Origin: Actinoplanes regularis
GTDB lineage: Bacteria > Actinomycetota > Actinomycetes > Mycobacteriales > Micromonosporaceae
NCBI RefSeq assembly: GCF_900188005.1
Contig: NZ_FZNR01000003.1
Coordinates: forward strand, 62,001-126,000
Reading direction: 5' to 3'
DNA: 64,000 nucleotides
Shown here piece after piece: positions 41,960 to 48,964 of the stretch; the first letter of the stretch is position 1, and each line of letters begins with the position of its first letter. The position numbers and the translations under genes were made by a program. The notes under the pieces were generated by a model. The model saw nothing but the letters and a program-made list of their open reading frames with translations, ran no database searches and was not told the origin of the DNA.

Positions 41960-41989
41960 ATCTTTAGAACTTTCGTTCCGGAATCAATT

Positions 41990-42021
41990 CGCAGGCCGCG
42001 GACTCAGGTTCGCGGCCTGCG
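41990..42021 (+). terminator. stem-loop terminator after alaS
   Basis: A perfect 11-bp inverted repeat (CGCAGGCCGCG at 41990-42000, complement at 42011-42021) with a 10-base loop, 31 bp after the AlaRS stop codon. Confidence 0.7.
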
Positions 42022-42200
42022 GGATGTTCTCAAGTATTTTCGAACATTGATTGTTATCTGCTCTGTAGCGTTGGTAAGGCCGCCGGGCAGCCGTTGTGGT
42101 GCCTGGGCGTAGAACACGCGGTCGTCCTCGACGGTCAGCTGGATTGGGTTGTCACCGCCGTCGAACGCGAACAACGCCGGCAACCCCAGAGGCGTCCCAA
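42022..42200 (-). other. possible gene fragment
   Basis: The minus strand gives a coding-like string without a proper start: VGTPLGLPALFAFDGG, then DNPIQLTVEDDRVFYAQAP, QRLPGGLTNATEQITINV and a stop near 42004. I do not recognise it. It lies just downstream of the terminator of the amidohydrolase gene and may be the tail of a lost gene. Confidence 0.25.
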
Positions 42201-42209
42201 CTCGCCCTT

Positions 42210-42245
42210 GGCTAAGAGGGCTTCGCCGAAGCTGCCCTCTTAGCC
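42210..42245 (-). terminator. stem-loop terminator after amidohydrolase
   Basis: A perfect 12-bp inverted repeat (GGCTAAGAGGGC at 42210-42221, complement at 42234-42245) overlapping the stop codon of the minus-strand amidohydrolase gene. Confidence 0.75.
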
Positions 42246-43667
42246 CGATGTCGCGAGCATCGACAGTGCCCCGAGACCTGCCCGCTGAGCTAGGCATTGG
42301 GCCAGCCGGCGCGATTCGCGCACCACGGCTGGCACGTCAACGCCCAGCAGTTCGCCGTCGGCGATCCGTCGCTGTCCTGCCACCCAGACATCTTTTACCT
42401 CGCGAGGTCCCGCACAGTAGACGATTGCCTGGAAGGGGTCGTGGACATTGGCGAGGGCTGGCGAATCGCCGTTGAAGACAACCAGGTCGGCGGCCTTTCC
42501 GGGTTCCAGCGAGCCGACCGCGGTGTCGAGGTGCAACGCGGCGGCGCCTTCGATGGTCGCCATGCGGAGGGCTGCACGCGCGCTCAGTGCTGTGGGGTTG
42601 AGCTGATCCAGTCGTTGGAGGAGAACGCCGGTCTTGATCGCTTCCAGCATGTCCTGACGATCGTTGCTGGCCGGGCCGTCGACGCCGAACCCGACCTTGA
42701 TCCGACTGCCGCGCAGCCGCGAGACCGGGCACACCCCCGATGCAAGGATCATGTTCGATACCGGGTTGTACGCCACGCCGACGCCGTGTGATGCCAGGAG
42801 GCGGACGTCGGCGTCCGTGAGCCAGACGCAGTGTGCGGCGAGTGTCGGCGAAGCGAACAGCCCGTTCTGCGCGCAGTACGCAATTGGACTCATGTGCCGA
42901 GACTGCCGAATGAACTCGATCTCCTCGCGTGACTCGTGGAGGTGGATGTGTACTCCGTCCGCAAGCGACGATGCGAATTCAACTGACCGGGCGAACATCG
43001 ACGGACTTTGGGCCGCTACGGTCGCGATCCCGACGCGGAACCGGGACAGCGTGCTGCTGGCCGCGGCCTCACGTAGCGCGGCATGCTCGGCGAACGCTTC
43101 CTCTACCGAAGTCCCTGGCCGGCGATCGCTCGCACCATAGGAGACGATGCCCTTCAGCCCCAGCGCCTCCAGGCCATCGACGACTCCAGGCGTTACTGGA
43201 GTCGTCCCCGGGTCGCAGACGAACATGTCGTTTGTCAGCGTGATCCCGGTCCTCAGCATCTGAATGCCGCCGAGCAGCGTACCGATGAAGGCGCTTTCCC
43301 GGTCGAGGTGGGGGGCGACAGCGTCGATCAGGACCCGAAGCCAGTCACTGAGAGCGTAGTTCTCCGCGATTCCCGTCACGAGGGCTTCGGAGAAGTGTCC
43401 GTGAGTGTTGATGAATCCAGGAGTGACGATATCGTTCGGCCCGCCGAGAACGACGGAGGAAGGAAACCTGGCGGAGAGATCGGCGAATGACCCGACGTCT
43501 GCGATCGTGTCGCCCACTACGCGCACGGCGCCATCCGAGATCATCTCGGGTTCGGATGATGTCAGAACGTGTTTGCCGCGGATCAGGAAACCGGCATCCT
43601 GCTGACGGAGATGGGAGTTCCCCTCCGAAGATATCGCTGCATGCAGGATATCGGACCGTTCAGTCAT
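42240..43667 (-). CDS. SsnA/TrzA-type amidohydrolase (purine or aminohydrolase-like)
   Basis: A 475-residue metal-dependent hydrolase of the guanine deaminase/SAH deaminase/chlorohydrolase group. It shows TPGFINTHGHFSEAL (HxH metal site), DGVHIHLHESREE, LAAHCVWLTDADV and KVGFGVDGPASNDRQDM (catalytic Asp), with the usual second beta-sandwich strand EPGKAADLVVFNGDSP. Such enzymes deaminate or dechlorinate N-heterocycles, so deamination of a deazaguanine intermediate is a reasonable guess. It lies 72 bp downstream of the StrR-like regulator gene. Confidence 0.85.
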   Translation of the reverse strand: MTERSDILHAAISSEGNSHLRQQDAGFLIRGKHVLTSSEPEMISDGAVRVVGDTIADVGSFADLSARFPSSVVLGGPNDIVTPGFINTHGHFSEALVTGIAENYALSDWLRVLIDAVAPHLDRESAFIGTLLGGIQMLRTGITLTNDMFVCDPGTTPVTPGVVDGLEALGLKGIVSYGASDRRPGTSVEEAFAEHAALREAAASSTLSRFRVGIATVAAQSPSMFARSVEFASSLADGVHIHLHESREEIEFIRQSRHMSPIAYCAQNGLFASPTLAAHCVWLTDADVRLLASHGVGVAYNPVSNMILASGVCPVSRLRGSRIKVGFGVDGPASNDRQDMLEAIKTGVLLQRLDQLNPTALSARAALRMATIEGAAALHLDTAVGSLEPGKAADLVVFNGDSPALANVHDPFQAIVYCAGPREVKDVWVAGQRRIADGELLGVDVPAVVRESRRLAQCLAQRAGLGALSMLATSG

Positions 43668-43739
43668 CGGTTTGCGCCCATTCCCTATTTAATGTCGGAG
43701 TCAGTCTGATTTCGCCGGCCGATGTGGGACATCGGAGAT

Positions 43740-44798
43740 CTACGCCTCCCTCGCTCTGCTTTCGGGCATGAGACGGGCGGACCCTTCCAGTTCCTGAGCG
43801 AAGTCGTCCCACCACTGCGCGTACCGCCGCGCGAGTTGCACCATGATGGGCGCACTGTATGAAGGGACCGCCGAGGCGAGCGAGGCCGATTCCAGCAGGC
43901 TTGACGCATTGGCCTGCAGCAATCGCAGAAGCTGGCGTCCGGCCTGCTTGTAGCGCAGCGAGGGATCATCGGCGAGCTTGGTGACGATGCTGGCCGGATC
44001 CGCCACGGCCGACAGCGAGGCCCGCAGCGGGCGTGACTCCCCGCGGCGTCGGGCCGACGAAAAACGGGCGTCCGGTCGGCGGCTCTCGTCGGACGAGAGC
44101 CCTTCCCGTATCGGATCCTCGCCTCGCGCCAGGCGGCGGCGCACATCGGCCACCGTGCTCGGCGATATCCCAGAATTCTTGGCCACCTCTCGCAGCGATG
44201 ACTGCGGTTGGTCCGCCAAAATCTTTGCGGCCTTGAGCCGACCTTCCACCGTGCTCAGCGGCCGGATTCTGCCATCTCGCCCCACCCGAGCGGTCGGCAG
44301 CAACGATACGTCCTGGGTCATGTGCCGTATCTCTGCGACGGTCTTGGCCGCCATGCCGACGACCTCGGCGATCGCGCGATCGGACATCTCGGTGTGCGAC
44401 ACGATGATGCGTGCCGCAGCGGCGCGCCGGTCCGCTCGCGACAGAGGGAGACCATGCTTCACATTTGCCTCAACGGCGCAGAGGAACGCGTCGTCGGCAG
44501 TTCCGTCGAAGAACTCGACGCTGATGGATTCTTCCCCGTTGAGCACCGCAGCCATGAATCGATGGGCGCCGTCGATCACTTCCATCGTCCGCCGATCCAC
44601 GAGAATCGGCGGGAATTCGGCGTCAACCTCCGCGAGGCGCGCGACATGCTCCTCGTCTGTTCCGTCCTGCCGTGGAGACCGCCCGAGCGAGAGGCTGGCC
44701 AGCGGAACAACCCAGGGCCCCCGCCCTGCGGGGCGGGCGTCGATCGTGACACCGCTGGACGTGGGCATCGGGTCTTCGGCGAGAGCCGATATCGACAT
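43740..44798 (-). CDS. StrR-like ParB-domain transcriptional activator
   Basis: A 352-residue protein with an N-terminal ParB/sulfiredoxin-like domain (VPLASLSLGRSPR...HVARLAEVDAEFPPILVDRRTMEVIDGAHRF) and helix-turn-helix part (LPLSRADRRAAAARIIVSHTEMSDRAIAEVVGMAAKTVAEIR). This is the pattern of pathway-specific activators such as StrR and NovG. The ATG at 44798 is preferred to a TTG six codons upstream. It probably activates the large cluster. A second helix-turn-helix-like segment (SSLREVAKNSGISPSTVADVRRRLA) follows near residue 200. Confidence 0.88.
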   Translation of the reverse strand: MSISALAEDPMPTSSGVTIDARPAGRGPWVVPLASLSLGRSPRQDGTDEEHVARLAEVDAEFPPILVDRRTMEVIDGAHRFMAAVLNGEESISVEFFDGTADDAFLCAVEANVKHGLPLSRADRRAAAARIIVSHTEMSDRAIAEVVGMAAKTVAEIRHMTQDVSLLPTARVGRDGRIRPLSTVEGRLKAAKILADQPQSSLREVAKNSGISPSTVADVRRRLARGEDPIREGLSSDESRRPDARFSSARRRGESRPLRASLSAVADPASIVTKLADDPSLRYKQAGRQLLRLLQANASSLLESASLASAVPSYSAPIMVQLARRYAQWWDDFAQELEGSARLMPESRAREA

Positions 44799-45433
44799 CG
44801 CATCAACCTGGTTCAAAGTTGCAGTCCCCCGGGTCCGACCATGGCTGCGGTGGGTGACTCGACGAGCAAGCCAACTTCACTGAAACAGCCGCCTCGTTTT
44901 CGACGAGAAGAAGTCTGCCGGTGTGCGCTATCGAGCGGCTCCTCGTCCGATACCGACGCCCTCCGGGTTCGGCCGGGACTTCCCATCAACCGCGGCTCAG
45001 CCCCTGCTCAGTACCCGAGAACGCGACGCCGCCACCTGTTCCGGAAACTGACCGAGCGAACCGACCTACTGCCGGTGCGGCTGCACGACCTGCGGCACGG
45101 CGCCGAGTCCCTTCACGCACGAGGCCGGCGGGATCTGCTCGAGCAATCGACCATCGGGTCCGGCCGAGCAACGAGATCATGGACGCCTGAGACAACACAG
45201 GCGAGGCTCCCGGTAGGGGCATCTGGTCTTGGCCGATTGGTGTCCTACCTGGAGTCTCGCCTTCGTCGATCTCCTGACCGCCCAGTCCGCCTATGTTGTG
45301 GGCCGGGTGCGACGCCTCGACATCCACGACGGCTTGTCAGCCTCGTGTGCGTCTTGATCTGCCGGCCTGTCGACACGTCAACTGAACCGGTCAGCGATCG
45401 TGTTAGGCAGTCACGAGTGCCGTTGCGGTGGCG
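44799..45433. other. gene-poor stretch with integrase debris
   Basis: About 635 bp at the right border of the large cluster. It holds the promoter side of the StrR-like gene, a decayed tyrosine-recombinase fragment (separate entry) and no intact gene on either strand. Confidence 0.5.
45033..45164 (+). pseudogene. tyrosine-recombinase (integrase) fragment
   Basis: The plus strand reads HLFRKLTERTDLLPVRLHDL then RHGAESLHARGRRDLLEQS. This matches the second catalytic-box region of phage/ICE tyrosine recombinases (F..L...AGLPxIRLHDLRHGAASL...G.dl..vq..LGHS). The surrounding frame lacks the other catalytic residues and a ribosome-binding site, so it is a remnant. Confidence 0.55.
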
Positions 45434-46831
45434 TCAGCTCGCCCGAATGTAGGCCCGTAGACCGATGTAGAGACCAGAACGCCCGTCAGGCAGTTGCACG
45501 AACGTGGCTGGCCGCCAGCGACGCTGGCCGGGCTCGCGATAGAGCAGCAAGTCACCACCGGCCGCGATCGCTTCGTATTCGCCTTCGGTGGTCGGCATGA
45601 CGTCGACGAGGGAGCCGGTGGCAGCCCACCGCAGAGATGGCACGCCGTCGTCATCCAGGACCTCGTGTTCATGGTTGTATCCCAGGTAGGTGCCCACATG
45701 GTGCCCCGTGTCGAAGCCGGACGAGCCCTGAGGTGGATGCAGAGGCGAAGGCATAGCGACCCCTGCGAGTTCGGCGAAGATCTCGCTATACAACGCGCGG
45801 TACAGGTCAGGGGCCGGTCCACCGTTGGCCAGCAGTACCACGGCGAGCTGGTGCGACGGCAGTAGGCGAAGGAAAGCATTCTGGCCTACGGTGTAGCCGT
45901 CATGGCCGATGAGCGACTGTCCGTCCCAGGTCTGCCGGAACCAGGCCAGGCCAAGGGCATTGTTGTCACCGTCGTAAAAGGGCAGCTCGATCTGCGTGGA
46001 CCGCATATCCCGAACGAGCGCACGGGGTAGAAGCGTGTTGCCGTCCGGGACGCGTCCGTCATTGAGATGGAAGCGACTGAACGCGAGGACATCACGTGCG
46101 GTGCAGACGATCCCGCCGGCCGGACCGTTGGATCGAGGCAGTCCCCATCGGGCCGCTGGCTGGAGTGTTCCGTCTGCCTGATGTTCATGTCCCATGGCTG
46201 CGCTATGCAGCAGTGCTTCCTCTGGGAGCGTCATCGTGGTGTCGAGGCCGAGTGGCGCAAACAGGAGGTCGTGCATCGCTCTGTCCCAAACCTTGCCGGT
46301 GACCTGCTCGATCACCCTGCCCACCAGGGAAAAGCCGGAGTTGCAGTACGAGAAGCCGGTCCCGGGTGGCAAGAGTTGCGGGACGGAGGCCAAACCGTCG
46401 ACGTAGCGTTCAAGGCAGTCGTCACCTCGACCGGTGTCGGTGAACACGTCACCGGCGATACCGCTCGTATGCGTCAGCAGATGCCGCAAGGTAACCCGGT
46501 GGGCCGCGTCGTCCGCCAAGCGGAGCGTCGGGAGCCATGTCGAGATCGGCTTGTCCAGGTCGAGGACTCCATCGGCGACCAGGCGCAGCGCGGCCGTGGC
46601 CGAATAGACCTTGGTGATCGAGCCGATCTGAAAAACCGTGTCGGTTTGGACAGGAGCGCCGGTTCGCATGTTCGTCACGCCGAACGCGGCAGACATCATG
46701 TCGTCACCATGCAGAATTCCCAACACCGCGCCAGCTACGCCATGGTTCTCGGCAAGAACATCTAACCGACGCTGCCAATGTGCAGCATCAAGCGACGACG
46801 ATCGGGCGGTCACGCGATTCACCTCGAACAT
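45434..46831 (-). CDS. class C beta-lactamase-fold serine hydrolase
   Basis: A 465-residue serine hydrolase with the SxxK motif in FQIGSITKVYSAT, the YxN motif in FSYCNSGFSL and an HxG motif in LIGHDGYTVG. No signal peptide is visible, so it is probably cytoplasmic. Members include esterases, D-aminopeptidases and transacylases. A C-terminal 100-residue beta domain (YLGYNHEHEVLDDDGVPSL...) is present. It follows the SdpB-like gene on the same strand after about 156 bp and may belong to that operon. Confidence 0.82.
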   Translation of the reverse strand: MFEVNRVTARSSSLDAAHWQRRLDVLAENHGVAGAVLGILHGDDMMSAAFGVTNMRTGAPVQTDTVFQIGSITKVYSATAALRLVADGVLDLDKPISTWLPTLRLADDAAHRVTLRHLLTHTSGIAGDVFTDTGRGDDCLERYVDGLASVPQLLPPGTGFSYCNSGFSLVGRVIEQVTGKVWDRAMHDLLFAPLGLDTTMTLPEEALLHSAAMGHEHQADGTLQPAARWGLPRSNGPAGGIVCTARDVLAFSRFHLNDGRVPDGNTLLPRALVRDMRSTQIELPFYDGDNNALGLAWFRQTWDGQSLIGHDGYTVGQNAFLRLLPSHQLAVVLLANGGPAPDLYRALYSEIFAELAGVAMPSPLHPPQGSSGFDTGHHVGTYLGYNHEHEVLDDDGVPSLRWAATGSLVDVMPTTEGEYEAIAAGGDLLLYREPGQRRWRPATFVQLPDGRSGLYIGLRAYIRAS

Positions 46832-46987
46832 GTTCGCATCCTAACAATCCTTCTTCCGGAGAACTAGAACCGTGAATATAAGCTGTGGGCGGAAGGTTCT
46901 CGCGCCCCTGAGTCCGATGTCGCCGAACTTATTCGCTGGAAATGCCTTAGGGTAGTCGGATTGACTTTGTCGAAATGCCTCATATTG

Positions 46988-47929
46988 TCATGGGCTGGTG
47001 GTCGTTTTCTTCTTCTCAGCCAGGCCGCGCCGCATTGTCCGTGGAGATATCGCCCCGACCTTCTGCGATACACAGACGATGAGAAGAAGGCCGATCATCA
47101 CGAGGCCAAAGCTCGGGAGCCGGAGAATTACGACGATTCCGATATGGAATATTACGCCCAGAGCAAGTGCAATCGATCGCGCTCGACGGCCCGAGCAGAT
47201 AAGAATGACAATCGCACCCTGAAGCGTGATAACAGACCACGTCAACATCGGCGAAAACCAGGGCCAACTCAGAGCGGTCTGCATCGCCTTGCCAATCAGG
47301 GGGTGCGGACCAAAAGAGGGGTTAGCTGCCAGGATGCGTAAGGCGCTGCCATCCTGCCATGCTTGATCCCTGAGCTTGGAAATTATTGCGATAAGGTAGA
47401 TCGCGACTATTTGCACACGTAGCGTCGCCAGTACGGCGAAAGAGATTCCTTGCCACCGAGGTGTTAGCGGGCGGACCGGAGGTGTCCAATGCCATCGCCG
47501 GGTGTCACCGAGGCATATGAGTACCAACAGCATGGTCACTACTTGCGCGACCCTGTCTCCGCCATCATATGGCACGATGCTCGACGTGAAACTGAACGTC
47601 ACATACCAATGAGGGATGCAGGTCCATTGCGGTCTAAACCCTGAGGCCACCAAGCATAGAGTCCCGATGGCCAGGAGCCGGCCGATCGTCAATGCATCGT
47701 TGCTGATTCCAGTTATGCACCACAGGCCGGCGGCATGGATGCCGCTGCAACGAGCTCCGTTCCGGGACATGGTCGCGTCCATGAAGAGCAGGTCGTTGGG
47801 CGTGAACACAATTGCTGACAGTTCCGCAACGGCGATCAGGCTTCGTCCGAATGCGAGTGGCCGGCCTCTGGGATCGAAGTCCGCCGGTAGGCGCGTCATC
47901 CGAACGATTGCGTTGATCAGCCTGCGCAT
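46988..47929 (-). CDS. SdpB-like HTTM membrane protein
   Basis: A 313-residue polytopic membrane protein (about seven helices) of the HTTM/SdpB type. It shows RGRPLAFGRSLIAVAELSAI, GIWCITGISN-like early helices, QIVAIYLIAIISKLRDQAWQDGSALRILAANP, and a C-terminal IALALGVIFHIGIVVILRLPSFGLVMI helix with conserved His. SdpB works with SdpA in maturing the secreted toxin SdpC in Bacillus. I start it at the ATG 47927-47929, overlapping the SdpA-like gene by 13 bases; a longer reading adds a Cys-rich stretch unlike the family. Confidence 0.75.
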   Translation of the reverse strand: MRRLINAIVRMTRLPADFDPRGRPLAFGRSLIAVAELSAIVFTPNDLLFMDATMSRNGARCSGIHAAGLWCITGISNDALTIGRLLAIGTLCLVASGFRPQWTCIPHWYVTFSFTSSIVPYDGGDRVAQVVTMLLVLICLGDTRRWHWTPPVRPLTPRWQGISFAVLATLRVQIVAIYLIAIISKLRDQAWQDGSALRILAANPSFGPHPLIGKAMQTALSWPWFSPMLTWSVITLQGAIVILICSGRRARSIALALGVIFHIGIVVILRLPSFGLVMIGLLLIVCVSQKVGAISPRTMRRGLAEKKKTTTSP

Positions 47930-48474
47930 GCCAAGTCCACCAAAGCGATCTTTCGGACAACATGCTCCGGTGGACGTGCACGTACGATCACCGCTGCACC
48001 GCACCAGGTGTTCGGAATGGAAAGTCCTCGGACCTCGAAAACTGCCGGTGGATCTAGATCAGTCGAGCAGTCGATTAGTTCTTTCTTCTGGCATGTTCGC
48101 CAGAAGGCATCAGGAACTCTGTCGGCGAGAAAAGAACCGAGAAGGAACTCGTTGTTGGCAATTCGGTTCAGGCCCAAAAACCGTTCATCTTCCGCGGGGC
48201 GTGACGCTCTACGAAGGTCCCAATCGCCCCCTGCCAGCTTGTAAATGGCGATCGAATCCTGCTCGGTTAAGCCGGTAAAGAATCTCCCGCTCTGCGGCCA
48301 TAGCGTGGCATAAGCGTTTAGGCGCCCAGAACCGGAAAATAAGTCTGGGCAAATTTGGGTCGCCACGGAAATGAGCAGGCTCGACAGCAGTATGGTCGCT
48401 GTCACCCTGAAGGAGTGAGTCCCTCGCGCAGCGGACTCGTCCTCCTCCTCCTCTTCTTCGGGGTTGACTGACAC
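47917..48474 (-). CDS. SdpA-like protein
   Basis: A 185-residue protein with one N-terminal transmembrane helix after an acidic head (residues 1-12 rich in Glu, then VTATILLSSLLISVATQI). A YATLWPQSGRFFTGLTEQD motif follows, close to the WPQ-x-W-x-FFT signature of SdpA-family antimicrobial peptide system proteins. The GTG start at 48474 lacks a clear ribosome-binding site, so coupling to the upstream 46-codon ORF is likely. It overlaps the SdpB-like gene. Confidence 0.72.
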   Translation of the reverse strand: MSVNPEEEEEEDESAARGTHSFRVTATILLSSLLISVATQICPDLFSGSGRLNAYATLWPQSGRFFTGLTEQDSIAIYKLAGGDWDLRRASRPAEDERFLGLNRIANNEFLLGSFLADRVPDAFWRTCQKKELIDCSTDLDPPAVFEVRGLSIPNTWCGAAVIVRARPPEHVVRKIALVDLACAG

Positions 48475-48504
48475 GTCTAACGGCTCGGCGTGAGTGTTAT
48501 CTCG

Positions 48505-48645
48505 CTATCCTACGGCCGGGACTACAGCGGCTGTCACCGAAGGATTGCGGTCGGCACCGTTATCGGGATCTAGCTGGCCGACAAGCAGCGCTACAGCAGC
48601 GATCACCGCGGAAGCGAGCATGCCTACGAGAATGGACCGCTTCAT
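48505..48645 (-). CDS. 46-residue membrane/secreted peptide upstream of sdpA-like gene
   Basis: A short gene beginning MKRSILVGMLASAVIAAVAL and ending VTAAVVPAVG, with an excellent GAGGAG site 8 bases before the ATG. It has one hydrophobic helix that can serve as signal or anchor and a Cys-free, Asp/Asn-containing tail. It lies 30 bp upstream of the SdpA-like gene on the same strand, where a toxin precursor or small accessory peptide would be expected. It is not similar to SdpC by eye and is much shorter. Confidence 0.65.
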   Translation of the reverse strand: MKRSILVGMLASAVIAAVALLVGQLDPDNGADRNPSVTAAVVPAVG

Positions 48646-48713
48646 GACGCAAACTCCTCATTCGTTGTGCTGGGCGATGCAAGTCCGACGTGGCTCGACG
48701 CAGTTCAAGCCTT

Positions 48714-48759
48714 TTCCTGAAAGTTGCCTGAACGTCTTCCTGAAAGTTGCCTGAACGTC
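48714..48759 (+). promoter_or_regulatory. SARP-type direct repeats
   Basis: A 23-bp unit is perfectly duplicated in tandem (48714-48736, 48737-48759). It contains four CCTGAA boxes at 48716, 48727, 48739 and 48750, spaced 11, 12 and 11 bp, about one helical turn. This is the architecture bound by SARP regulators. It lies between the SdpAB-like operon and the SARP gene and could control either or both. Confidence 0.6.
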
Positions 48760-48964
48760 GCCGGCTAGCGTCGGTGCCATTGTTCCACAAGGTGGCTACT
48801 TTTTCCCTATCGGGTCGATACTCCTCGATGACGTTGTTCCGGTATCATGTCGAGCTCGGGGTTGACCTCAGTGAATATTGCATGCGAGCTGGGCAGACTC
48901 CGGTCGGGGTGACGACGTGCATGGGGCTGGTCACTTGGCGCAGCTCCGGTGAACAGGGGGAGCA

